27,159 bases of DNA, taken from a virus. Every line of letters begins with the position of its first letter. Position 1 is the stretch's first letter. The position numbers and the translations under genes are program-made. The stretch is taken from positions 1 through 27,159 of IMG/VR virus record IMGVR_UViG_3300035070_001007. One strand, written 5' to 3'. This document shows, in pieces, positions 1 through 6,418 of the stretch. A model generated the notes under the pieces. The model worked only from the letters and a program-made list of their open reading frames with translations, was not told the origin of the DNA and ran no database searches.

Positions 1-88
1 AATTGTCAGAATTTTGCTGTTTTCATCTCGTTAATAAGCAGAAATACGCTGTCGCTAAAGGATCACCTAATTAGCCCTTTAATAATGA

Positions 89-118
89 TTGACGTGCGAG
101 TATTTTTTTATTTATAGA
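89..118 (+). promoter_or_regulatory. candidate sigma70 promoter of the 63-aa gene
   Basis: A -35-like TTGACG (89-94) is followed after 18 nt by a -10-like TATAGA (113-118). Transcription would begin about 20 nt before the Shine-Dalgarno of the gene starting at 148. The -35 overlaps the left copy of a 13-bp direct repeat (90-102), so a protein bound to that repeat could control this promoter. This is a consensus match by eye only. Confidence 0.45.
90..102 (+). repeat. 13-bp direct repeat, left copy
   Basis: TGACGTGCGAGTA occurs here and again, identically, at 348-360. The two copies bracket the 63-aa gene. The left copy lies on the -35 of the candidate promoter. The right copy lies between the stop codon and the terminator. 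No other copy was noticed in the window. A shared operator or DNA-binding site is an inference. Confidence 0.7.
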
Positions 119-147
119 TGATTCCATTAGAGCAGGAGAATTTTAAT

Positions 148-339
148 ATGATACTAAGTACTGAACAGGCAAAAGAGATCGGAGAGGCACTTGTGGATGC
201 CTCTGAAAGATCCATAGAAGACAATAAAGACCACTATGTTGTTTATTTAGATGAGTCTGGGAAGGCTGCTTGTATGGCTGTTGACCCTGACATCCATAGT
301 TATGGCTACAAAGTAGTGGCTCATGTTACTAAGACCTAA
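148..339 (+). CDS. orphan small protein (63 aa) in its own transcription unit
   Basis: The protein is 63 aa with no family I recognise. It is acidic in the middle (SERSIEDNKDHYVVYLDESG) and has an alternating hydrophobic pattern that suggests a small helix-plus-sheet domain. No helix-turn-helix, signal peptide or membrane segment is visible. An upstream in-frame ATG exists at 118, but I chose 148 because AGGAG (134-138) sits 9 nt before it and the candidate promoter's -10 overlaps 118. The gene stands alone between a promoter and a strong terminator, just ahead of the integrase, with a 13-bp repeat on each side. That layout fits an individually regulated gene such as a lysogeny or host-interaction factor, but this is inference only. 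Confidence 0.7.
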   Translation: MILSTEQAKEIGEALVDASERSIEDNKDHYVVYLDESGKAACMAVDPDIHSYGYKVVAHVTKT

Positions 340-347
340 AATACATC

Positions 348-360
348 TGACGTGCGAGTA
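348..360 (+). repeat. 13-bp direct repeat, right copy
   Basis: This copy is identical to 90-102. It has CTGACG rather than TTGACG at its start and no matching -10 downstream, so it does not look like a second promoter. It lies just before the terminator hairpin. Confidence 0.7.
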
Positions 361-364
361 AATT

Positions 365-386
365 AGCCCCTCCTGGGGCTTTTTTT
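365..386 (+). terminator. rho-independent terminator after the 63-aa gene
   Basis: A perfect 6-bp stem AGCCCC / GGGGCT with a TCCT loop is followed by six more T residues. It lies 25 nt after the stop codon of the 63-aa gene and insulates it from the integrase gene. Confidence 0.85.
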
Positions 387-408
387 GTATCAATATTAAT
401 ACACACTC

Positions 409-443
409 CCCATTAAAAACCCCCTGATCCGAAAACCAGGGGG
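409..443 (-). terminator. hairpin with a U-run on the leftward strand
   Basis: CCCCCTG (420-426) and CAGGGGG (437-443) form a 7-bp stem with a 10-nt loop. On the + strand no T-run follows. Read leftward, the hairpin is followed by GTTTTTAATG, which resembles an intrinsic terminator. No leftward gene ends here in the window, so it may instead act as a leader structure for the integrase, or stop antisense transcripts. Confidence 0.45.
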
Positions 444-444
444 C

Positions 445-473
445 GTTCAAACGCAGTGAACAGTTGTGAACAG
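445..473 (+). repeat. direct and inverted GTGAAC repeats upstream of the integrase
   Basis: GTGAACAG is repeated at 456-463 and 466-473. GTTCA at 445-449 forms an inverted repeat with TGAAC at 457-461. The cluster lies in the roughly 125-nt leader before the chosen integrase start. It could be an operator or an integrase-binding site. The sequence shows only the repeats. Confidence 0.5.
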
Positions 474-600
474 GGAGGTTATTCACAATACAATACTAAC
501 ACTCAAACTTAACAAAGTGCAAGCAAATAATTTAGTATTGACTCTGACTCAACACCACAACTATGGTTTATCTATCCGCATAACCATGGGAGGTTGTAGA

Positions 601-1707
601 ATGGGATCGATTAAATACTTAGAACGTCATGTGCTATCCACAGGCCAGATATCTTGGGGTGCAAACCCATCTAAGGCAGTGCGAGAAGCACTCCTAGTCA
701 AATATGAAAGCTACAACGAAAAGAAGGACGCTGTTGACCGTTGTATGGAATGGGAGAAGGCGTTTCTGGATTACAAACGGGGCATTGATAGAAAAAAGCA
801 TATCAGTGAGAACTCTGTTAATGGATTAATAGCTGCTTATAAAAATACATCCAATTGGGACCGTCTTTCGGTCAATAGTAAGAATACATACCAGCAACTG
901 ATAGATTCAGTCGTAAATAGTCGCATAGGACGATCAAATATCTCCTTTGGGGAGACCTTACACCATAATATCACCGTAAAAGTAGTGGAAAGATTACACA
1001 AACAACTGTGTAATGATGTGAGTGAGCATCGTGCAAACCATGTGTGCAAAGTCCTGCGCCGTGTGTGGTTTGTAGGCTTCCGTTTAGGCCTTACACGTTC
1101 CAACCCCTTTTCTAAGATGGGTCTAGCCACTCTACCGTCACGGGATGTTAGGTGGGAGAAAGAACACATAGACATATTCGTAGCTAAAGCTGACGAAATG
1201 AACCTGTGGTCTATCGGTACGTTGGCATTGATGTGTTACGACCTCTGCCAGCGCATCGGAGACATGAGACAGATCCGTTGGGGTAACTATGATCTCCAAG
1301 GCGACAGCTTCTTCGACTTTGTACAAGAGAAAAGCCGCACGGTACGAAAGCCCCAAGGCAACCTGGTATCTGTTCCCGTAATGAATGAAGAACTCAAGGC
1401 ACGGATCGACAGCCTAACCCGTGGTGGTAAGGATGATTTCATTATCCTTAATGAGCGTACAGGTCGGCCCTACAACAGGTGGGCTTACAAGACTGTAGCA
1501 GAGGTACGCAAAGCCGCTGGGCTACCTGAAGAACTAAAGATCTCAGACTTACGCCGTACAGGCGCTACTGAGGCTGGGGAAGCTGGTCTAACCGAAGATG
1601 AAATCATGGCACTTACAGGCCACACTTCCCGGGAAGTGGTGAGTGTCTACGTTAAGAAAACCCGCCGTATGGCATCAACCGCAGCGAGAAAGAGGCATGG
1701 AAGATGA
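601..1707 (+). CDS. int: tyrosine site-specific recombinase (integrase)
   Basis: This 368-aa enzyme integrates the phage genome at attP. The reading frame is open from 466 (GTG), but I chose ATG 601 because GGAGG (589-593) lies 7 nt before it. An N-terminal arm and SAM-like core-binding domain (about residues 75-190) precede the catalytic domain. Visible catalytic features are the first Arg in CQRIGDMRQIRW, a probable Lys in VQEKSRTVRK, box II SDLRRTG with Arg about 318, GHT with His about 341, and the nucleophile Tyr about 350 in VSVYVKK. The usual first His of the HxxR motif is Ser here, a substitution seen in other phage integrases. The tRNA-derived attP core lies about 1.1 kb downstream. 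The stop overlaps the next ORF as ATGA. Confidence 0.95.
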   Translation: MGSIKYLERHVLSTGQISWGANPSKAVREALLVKYESYNEKKDAVDRCMEWEKAFLDYKRGIDRKKHISENSVNGLIAAYKNTSNWDRLSVNSKNTYQQLIDSVVNSRIGRSNISFGETLHHNITVKVVERLHKQLCNDVSEHRANHVCKVLRRVWFVGFRLGLTRSNPFSKMGLATLPSRDVRWEKEHIDIFVAKADEMNLWSIGTLALMCYDLCQRIGDMRQIRWGNYDLQGDSFFDFVQEKSRTVRKPQGNLVSVPVMNEELKARIDSLTRGGKDDFIILNERTGRPYNRWAYKTVAEVRKAAGLPEELKISDLRRTGATEAGEAGLTEDEIMALTGHTSREVVSVYVKKTRRMASTAARKRHGR

Positions 1708-1865
1708 TAAGTATAAATGAGGCAAGAGCAGCCTTTGAAGATGAACTGAAGAAAGTATTTAAGTCTGCCGGGGTTCCTGCGTGTCAAATTCACCCGCTAA
1801 CTGAACGGTTTATTGATTTAGTTACTGCCATCCGTTGGGAGTTAAGAAAATCAAATGGACGTTAG
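1704..1865 (+). CDS. orphan small protein (53 aa)
   Basis: This 53-aa ORF starts in an ATGA overlap with the integrase stop. It begins MISINEARAAFEDELKKVFK and ends WELRKSNGR. It looks like a small helical protein with acidic then basic faces. No family is recognised. The stop-start overlap on both sides (the next ORF begins at 1855) and the protein-like composition argue that it is translated by coupling. An excisionase (recombination directionality factor) would be a reasonable size and place for it, but nothing in the sequence proves that. Confidence 0.55.
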   Translation: MISINEARAAFEDELKKVFKSAGVPACQIHPLTERFIDLVTAIRWELRKSNGR

Positions 1866-2010
1866 GATACCCCCAGAATTGGAACGTCACCTGGAAGCTA
1901 TTGGGGTGCTTAATAAGAACCCATTAGACGAACATGAAGACCTTCCTCACCCGAATGCATTTGAATTTAATAAAGTCGCACTGGACGATACTGGAGAACC
2001 CCCTTGGTAA
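1855..2010 (+). CDS. orphan small protein (51 aa)
   Basis: This 51-aa ORF (MDVRIPPELERHLEAIG...) overlaps the preceding ORF by 11 nt and runs 7 nt past the proposed TTG start of thyX. It is acidic and proline-rich at its end (DDTGEPPW). It has no recognised domain, signal peptide or membrane segment. Tight packing between int and thyX supports it being real, and its function is unknown. Confidence 0.55.
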   Translation: MDVRIPPELERHLEAIGVLNKNPLDEHEDLPHPNAFEFNKVALDDTGEPPW

Positions 2011-2735
2011 AAATATTAGCTAAACTAGTTGGACTAACTCAACCTACCATAAACATGGACGCCAGTTCCCCAGAAGAACTGATCTCCTATGCTGCTAGGG
2101 TTTCCAACCCATCCAACCAGACCAACCACAAGACATCCTCTGGGCTTCTTAAATACTGCATGAAGAACAAGCACTGGTCTGTGTTTGAAATGGCTAACGC
2201 TGTTGTAGAGGTCAAGGCTCCTCGGGATATAACCCGGCAGCTATTGCGTCACCGTAGCTTTAGCTTTCAGGAGTTCAGTCAGCGTTACTCAGATGAAATT
2301 GAAATGACTGATCGTGAGTATCGTCGGCAAGACAAAAAGAACCGCCAGAACTCTATTGATGATCTAAGTGAAGCGGTTACTAAAAAGGTAAATAACAAGC
2401 AGTTACAGGTGCGTACACTTACCTTCGATGTATATCACAAGCTTAGAGAGTATGGTGTAGCTAAGGAGACAGCCCGTGCGTTGCTTCCAGAGGGGCTTAC
2501 GATGTCCACATTATATGTGAACGGCACACTACGGTCATGGCTTCACTACTTAGATGTGCGGGATGATGAAGGCGTCACACAATGGGAACATGTTCTGTTG
2601 GCCCGTGAAATCAAAAAAGTTCTGGCCCCAGCATTCCCCATTATTATGGGTGATAACAAACCACAGATCAGACCCATGACCGACGAAGAAAGACAAAGAG
2701 CAACCTATAAGGCTATGCAGAATCAATACGGATAA
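2004..2735 (+). CDS. thyX: flavin-dependent thymidylate synthase ThyX
   Basis: This 243-aa enzyme makes dTMP from dUMP using FAD/NADPH and methylene-tetrahydrofolate, supplying thymidine for phage DNA. The ThyX signature is at residues 82-95 as RHRSFSFQEFSQRY, where Gln replaces the more common Asn. The length is normal for the family. The start is TTG 2004, with GGAG (1993-1996) 7 nt upstream. The first available ATG would be inside the conserved N-terminal region. It works with the ribonucleotide reductase and MazG-like enzyme encoded about 9 kb downstream. It is the last gene before the attachment site. Confidence 0.93.
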   Translation: MVKILAKLVGLTQPTINMDASSPEELISYAARVSNPSNQTNHKTSSGLLKYCMKNKHWSVFEMANAVVEVKAPRDITRQLLRHRSFSFQEFSQRYSDEIEMTDREYRRQDKKNRQNSIDDLSEAVTKKVNNKQLQVRTLTFDVYHKLREYGVAKETARALLPEGLTMSTLYVNGTLRSWLHYLDVRDDEGVTQWEHVLLAREIKKVLAPAFPIIMGDNKPQIRPMTDEERQRATYKAMQNQYG

Positions 2736-2764
2736 TAGGTGACCCGACCAATTTTAACCAATCC

Positions 2765-2804
2765 AATCCAATGATACTAGATAAGTTACTGATATCATTG
2801 GATT
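2765..2804. repeat. 12-bp perfect inverted repeat next to the attP core
   Basis: AATCCAATGATA (2765-2776) and TATCATTGGATT (2793-2804) are perfect inverted repeats separated by 16 nt. They end exactly where the tRNA-derived core begins. It could be a terminator for thyX (only a short T-run follows), or a binding site used by the integrase or an accessory factor. Confidence 0.6.
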
Positions 2805-2842
2805 TGGTTGCGGGAGTAGGATTTGAACCTACGACCTTCAGG
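2805..2842 (-). other. attP: attP core: 3' end of an initiator tRNA-Met gene
   Basis: Read leftward, these 38 nt are the 3' part of a tRNA: the 3' half of an anticodon stem (CCTGA), a variable loop (AGGTC), a T stem and loop with GTAGG/CCTAC and TTCAAAT, a TCCCGC acceptor strand, then A-A-CCA. The pattern AAGGTCGT..GGTTCAAATCC..CCCGCAACCA matches bacterial initiator tRNA-Met. Homology stops inside the anticodon stem, and no 5' half or anticodon is present. It is therefore not a functional tRNA but the copy a phage carries to rebuild the host gene on integration. Which tRNA is an inference by memory. That it is a tRNA 3' end is clear. Confidence 0.85.
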
Positions 2843-2860
2843 GTCTCCGAAACTTATTAA

Positions 2861-2887
2861 ATATCAATAAGATACAGAGATATCAAT
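2861..2887 (+). repeat. paired ATATCAAT sites beside attP
   Basis: ATATCAAT occurs at 2861-2868 and 2880-2887, 19 nt apart start to start, in an AT-rich stretch just right of the core. This is the position where integrase arm-type sites usually lie. The functional reading is inferred. Confidence 0.35.
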
Positions 2888-2934
2888 TAGTTAGTCTACA
2901 AACCCATCACCTTACTAAATACCACAATTAACTA

Positions 2935-2962
2935 TTGACTAGTTGACCATTGGCTGTATCCT
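2935..2962 (+). promoter_or_regulatory. candidate promoter of the primase unit
   Basis: TTGACT (2935-2940), a 16-nt spacer and TATCCT (2957-2962) resemble a sigma70 promoter. A 6-bp hairpin, CACCCC / GGGGTG (2968-2984), follows in the presumed leader before the primase Shine-Dalgarno. In an integrated prophage this promoter would lie just inside one attachment end. Confidence 0.4.
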
Positions 2963-3006
2963 ACGGACACCCCGTCCAGGGGTGGAATACCTAGGGAGGG
3001 TATGCA

Positions 3007-3789
3007 ATGAACTTTAGTTATCGTGACCAGTGGGATATATTACAATCTATAAATCTTACTGATGGTGAGCATAAGTCTATAGATTGCCCGTTCTGTGGTG
3101 GACGTAAGAAATTCAGTATATCCAAGATAGACGGTAAAACTCTTTGGAACTGCTATAAAGCAAGCTGTACAGCTAAAGGTGTATACTCTGGTCCCAGGAC
3201 TATTGAAGAAGCTAAAGCGTATATGGCAGGAAAGAATAAAACAAAGTTTGAAAAAAAGACTACTCCTGTACCCACTATGGTTACGTCGATAGATAACCAC
3301 CCCGCCGCAGTAGAGTACATCAAATCAGTTAACAGTTATGAAGCATACCAAAATGGGTCAGTTACGTTGAAGTACTGCCCTAGTGATAACAGAGTCCTGT
3401 TCTATACACACACTAATGAAGGTGCAGTGGGCAGAAGCCTTTCTACCAGAGGCCCTAAGTGGTGGGCTTACGGAGATACGCAGTCTGGGGTTCACGTTGG
3501 TACGGGGTCTACAGCGGTATTAGTTGAAGATGCAGCTTCTGCCTGTGCTGTGTCCAGGTGCAGTAATATAGTCGGTGTTGCACTATTAGGCACAAACTTA
3601 ACTAAAGACCTCGAAAAATCACTTAGCTGTTACGAAAATGTTATAATTATCCTTGACAATGACGCAAAACAAAAGGCAGTATTTATGTCACGGGCTTTAT
3701 CTAAGTCCACAACAATGAGGATAACTAAGCTGGACTTAAAGGTTCTAAGCTTAGGAGATACCGAGAGGCTACTTTATGCGTACAATTGA
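3007..3789 (+). CDS. T7-type DNA primase with zinc finger and TOPRIM domain
   Basis: This 260-aa protein makes RNA primers for lagging-strand synthesis. The N-terminal zinc-binding domain has Cys27, Cys30, Cys49 and Cys54 (CPFCGG ... WNCYKASC). The TOPRIM part includes VLVEDAASA with Glu174 and the acidic pair in ILDNDAKQK (Asp217, Asp219). It corresponds to the primase half of T7 gp4. The helicase half is a separate gene at 4369. The start is fixed by GGGAGGG (2994-3000) 6 nt before ATG 3007. Another ATG at 3002 is followed at once by a stop. It is the first gene after attP. Confidence 0.92.
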   Translation: MNFSYRDQWDILQSINLTDGEHKSIDCPFCGGRKKFSISKIDGKTLWNCYKASCTAKGVYSGPRTIEEAKAYMAGKNKTKFEKKTTPVPTMVTSIDNHPAAVEYIKSVNSYEAYQNGSVTLKYCPSDNRVLFYTHTNEGAVGRSLSTRGPKWWAYGDTQSGVHVGTGSTAVLVEDAASACAVSRCSNIVGVALLGTNLTKDLEKSLSCYENVIIILDNDAKQKAVFMSRALSKSTTMRITKLDLKVLSLGDTERLLYAYN

Positions 3790-3964
3790 TATTAACCGTA
3801 CAACAGAAAAATCATCGTATACTTGGGAGTATCTGTGTCCATTAACTTTTAGTAAACCTAAATCTGGCCCTAGTAATTTATCAACTACAGGCGGCTTCAT
3901 GCCCGTCATTTTTTCTATATACTTGATGAATCCACACCTTGGCCCTCCCTACTTTTCAGTTTAA
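3776..3964 (+). CDS. doubtful 62-aa ORF overlapping the primase end
   Basis: The ORF starts 14 nt before the primase stop and could be translated by coupling. Its product has no recognised family and is rich in Ser, Pro, Phe and Tyr, without the charge pattern of its neighbours. The opposite strand of the same stretch has an equally protein-like 46-codon ORF (3769-3909), so the + frame may be an antisense shadow. It fills most of the 232-nt gap between primase and the next gene. Confidence 0.25.
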   Translation: MRTIDINRTTEKSSYTWEYLCPLTFSKPKSGPSNLSTTGGFMPVIFSIYLMNPHLGPPYFSV

Positions 3965-4021
3965 TGAAACCGTGCAGATGAAAACTGCACTATCGTCAAT
4001 CTGAATTTTTAAAGGTGTACT

Positions 4022-4228
4022 ATGAAATTACGGGCGCTCGTCCTATTGGACTACGATCTGCCAGATGCGGGATTAATCGAAGCTGCGGATCAACAGAAAG
4101 CACTTCAAGCTAAAGTAGATGAAATAACTAAGGGGAACCCAAAAATTGTGTACAGCACAGTGGATATGCGTGAGCGTAGAGGAGATACCCAGCCTGACCT
4201 GAAGAAGATGAAATTTCGTCAGACATAA
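4022..4228 (+). CDS. orphan small protein (68 aa)
   Basis: The 68-aa product begins MKLRALVLLDYDLPDAG, has a charged helical middle (ADQQKALQAKVDEITKG) and ends in a basic tail. The opening beta-strand and acidic loop resemble a ferredoxin-like or allosteric-type small fold, but I do not recognise a family. AAAGGTG (4011-4017) serves as ribosome binding site. Upstream, GTGCAG / CTGCAC (3972-3990) forms a 6-bp hairpin in the leader. A terminator follows, so it closes the primase transcription unit. Confidence 0.75.
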   Translation: MKLRALVLLDYDLPDAGLIEAADQQKALQAKVDEITKGNPKIVYSTVDMRERRGDTQPDLKKMKFRQT

Positions 4229-4260
4229 ATAACTGTAATACAACAGTTTAATTCGTAATT

Positions 4261-4291
4261 AGGCCCTGGGTTTTACCTGGGGTCTTTTTTT
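4261..4291 (+). terminator. rho-independent terminator after the primase unit
   Basis: AGGCCC pairs with GGGTCT (one G-T wobble), with an inner GGT/ACC extension, followed by seven T residues. A small upstream inverted repeat, AACTGT / ACAGTT (4231-4248), precedes it. A weak -35/-10-like pair (TTGATT 4295-4300, TAGTAC 4318-4323) after it may restart transcription for the helicase operon. Confidence 0.75.
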
Positions 4292-4368
4292 ATCTTGATT
4301 ACCATTACAATGGTCCTTAGTACAGTGAATGCAGCATCACGCTACTCACTAGCTAAAAAGGGCCAAAC

Positions 4369-5586
4369 ATGGATAAAGCATTGTTGAAGACACTTCTATC
4401 TTCAGAATTCTATCAAGCAAATAAAACAAAAATGAGGCAGTCACTTTTCACAGGTAACAATGCAGAGGTTTATAAAACCATTGCCCAGGCACAGGATAAG
4501 TATGATCAGGATGTTAACACCAATGACATCCTAGCAATCTGGGCTACCAACAACCCCGTTGCCACAGTCTCTGAAAAAGAAGACTTTGCCGATACTCTTG
4601 CCGAAGTGCGGGAGCAAACACCCCTGACGCAAGAGATAGCACGGGATGTTATTGGGGATCTTTGGCGCAAAGAGACAGGCCGGGATGTAACCAACTTAGG
4701 CATTCAAATGGCTGAAGGTCATTCGGATGCAATGGCTAAACTAAAGAGCCTTATTGAGCGCACTTCCGAGGACTACCTTCCAGACGATTTTGGTGAGCCG
4801 ACAACAGATGATCTGTATGAACTACTCGCTCAAACAAGTGATGAGTCACGTTGGAAATTTAACATCAACCAACTTTCTAGGAATGTATACGGTCTAGGCC
4901 CTAGTGAGTTTATGATTATATTCGCCCGACCTGAGACAGGTAAGAGCGCCCTAGCTGTTAGCCTATGTGCAGCCCCAGATGGTTTCTGCCAACAAGGTGC
5001 AAAGGTACTATATATTGGTAACGAGGAAGCAACCCGGCGCACCAAGCTACGGGCCATTCAATCATTCACAGGTATGACCACAACAGACATACAAGCTAAC
5101 CCTGATTTAGCTTCAAGTCGTTACCTAGCCATTCGTGACCGTTTAATTATGAAAGATGCCCAGGAATGGGACATGACTATGTTGGATGGGTATGTCGCCC
5201 GTATCAAGCCTGACATCCTAGTGGTAGATCAACTTGATAAGGTTAACATCGCTGGTCAGTTTGGTGGCACACACGAAAAGCTTCGTGAAATATACCGACA
5301 AGCTAGGGAACTAGCTAAACGACATGAGTGCGGTATCATCGCTGTATCCCAGGCAAGTGCGGAAGCAGAGGGCCGTGTACGCCTAGACTTCTCTATGATG
5401 GAAAACAGTCGTACTGGTAAGGCAGCGGAAGCAGATTTAATATGTGGTGTAGGTAAATCCTCTGGTGAGGATGATGATGGCCCTGATCCCACTAGGTTCC
5501 TACAAATATCCAAGAACAAATTATCAGGTTGGCATGGTCAAATTATCTGCAATCTACAGGCCGAAATAACACGGTATGTAGACTGA
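4369..5586 (+). CDS. replicative DNA helicase, DnaB/T7 gp4 family
   Basis: This 405-aa RecA-fold ATPase would unwind the replication fork as a hexamer. Walker A is ARPETGKSA at 186-194, where the first position of GxxxxGKS is Ala, as in other phage DnaB-like proteins. The catalytic glutamate pair is in GNEEA (219-220), and Walker B is ILVVD (283-287). A helical N-terminal region (about 1-160) takes the place of the DnaB N-terminal domain. It pairs with the separate primase at 3007. The stop overlaps the next start (TGATG at 5584-5588), opening a run of overlapping genes that reaches the polymerase. Confidence 0.9.
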   Translation: MDKALLKTLLSSEFYQANKTKMRQSLFTGNNAEVYKTIAQAQDKYDQDVNTNDILAIWATNNPVATVSEKEDFADTLAEVREQTPLTQEIARDVIGDLWRKETGRDVTNLGIQMAEGHSDAMAKLKSLIERTSEDYLPDDFGEPTTDDLYELLAQTSDESRWKFNINQLSRNVYGLGPSEFMIIFARPETGKSALAVSLCAAPDGFCQQGAKVLYIGNEEATRRTKLRAIQSFTGMTTTDIQANPDLASSRYLAIRDRLIMKDAQEWDMTMLDGYVARIKPDILVVDQLDKVNIAGQFGGTHEKLREIYRQARELAKRHECGIIAVSQASAEAEGRVRLDFSMMENSRTGKAAEADLICGVGKSSGEDDDGPDPTRFLQISKNKLSGWHGQIICNLQAEITRYVD

Positions 5587-6110
5587 TGGGTAAACGATCT
5601 AACTTTGAACGCAAGCCCCGTGACTATTATAGAACGCCTATAGAAGCCGCAGAACCTATCAGACCGTTTATTCAGGATGTCCAGACGTTCTGTGAGCCGT
5701 GTGCGGGTGATGGTGCATTAATACGATGTCTTCTTACGATGGGTATGACCTGTGTCAGTGCCTTCGATATAGAACCTCAAAAGATTGGCATCGATATACT
5801 GGACGCCACCCAGCTTGATGAACATCATCTTAACAATGCAGATGTTATTGTAACGAACCCGCCCTGGGAGCGTTCAATCCTACACCCAATGATAGAAAGG
5901 TTCTCAGATCTGCGGCCTACCTGGCTGCTATTTGATGCTGATTGGGTCCACACAAAACAGGCCATCCCCTTCCTACCAAGACTCAGAAAGATCGTGAGCA
6001 TTGGACGGGTAAAATGGTTCGATAAAACCGCAGGTAAAGACAACGCCTGTTGGTATCTTTTTGACCGTTACAACGAAAGTTATAACACTAAATTCTACGG
6101 GAGAACATAA
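5586..6110 (+). CDS. DNA methyltransferase, probable N6-adenine type
   Basis: This 174-aa class I SAM-dependent methyltransferase is translated from ATG 5586, coupled to the helicase stop. The frame is open further upstream inside the helicase gene, but that part reads as overlap. The AdoMet motif I is FCEPCAGDGAL (35-45), followed by an acidic residue in FDIEP (motif II). The catalytic motif is TNPPW (90-94), the (D/N)PP(Y/F/W) type of amino-methyltransferases. It is short with no evident target-recognition domain. No partner restriction enzyme is adjacent. Such solitary phage enzymes typically protect phage DNA or mark it. The target sequence cannot be read from the gene. Confidence 0.85.
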   Translation: MGKRSNFERKPRDYYRTPIEAAEPIRPFIQDVQTFCEPCAGDGALIRCLLTMGMTCVSAFDIEPQKIGIDILDATQLDEHHLNNADVIVTNPPWERSILHPMIERFSDLRPTWLLFDADWVHTKQAIPFLPRLRKIVSIGRVKWFDKTAGKDNACWYLFDRYNESYNTKFYGRT

Positions 6111-6418
6111 TGCTATCATCGGATTGCACAATACAGGATGTTAAAAACGCTATCCACGACACAAGGAAGTTTATCCCCTACGACGATAGCTTTCATAAAA
6201 CCTCTGTCAAAACTTTAAATAAATTAGAACTTCTACTGGAATTCATGGAGATTGGGGGGGAGGGCATAAAGTACCGTGGTGGCAGTGTTGAGATAGATAT
6301 TAAATATCTCGCAACGCTATCGGGTAAGAAGTGGTGCGTCGTAGGTAAAAACTGGTGGTATCCATACGGTAACCCTACGGACCTTCTGCATAAGTTGCGG
6401 GGGTCAGCGGATGCTTAG
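6110..6418 (+). CDS. orphan protein (102 aa)
   Basis: This 102-aa protein starts in a TAATG overlap with the methyltransferase stop. A helical first half (residues 8-48) is followed by a glycine-rich strand region and an aromatic patch, KNWWYPYGN, near residue 85. No domain, signal peptide or membrane segment is recognised. Being embedded in the replication operon suggests a role in DNA metabolism, but none can be assigned. Confidence 0.75.
   Translation: MLSSDCTIQDVKNAIHDTRKFIPYDDSFHKTSVKTLNKLELLLEFMEIGGEGIKYRGGSVEIDIKYLATLSGKKWCVVGKNWWYPYGNPTDLLHKLRGSADA

Noticed and set aside
466-600. Extended N-terminus of the integrase from GTG 466
   Set aside because: ATG 601 has GGAGG 7 nt upstream, and the extra 45 residues do not look like an integrase arm domain.
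2805-2880. A complete tRNA gene at the tRNA-like sequence
   Set aside because: Only the 3' half is present. The sequence beyond the anticodon stem does not form an anticodon loop, D arm or 5' acceptor strand.
4295-4323. Promoter before the helicase gene
   Set aside because: TTGATT and TAGTAC at 17-nt spacing match the consensus too weakly to list as a feature. Mentioned in the terminator entry instead.
5529-5585. Extended start of the methyltransferase inside the helicase gene
   Set aside because: ATG 5586 overlaps the helicase stop in the same coupled style as all neighbours.
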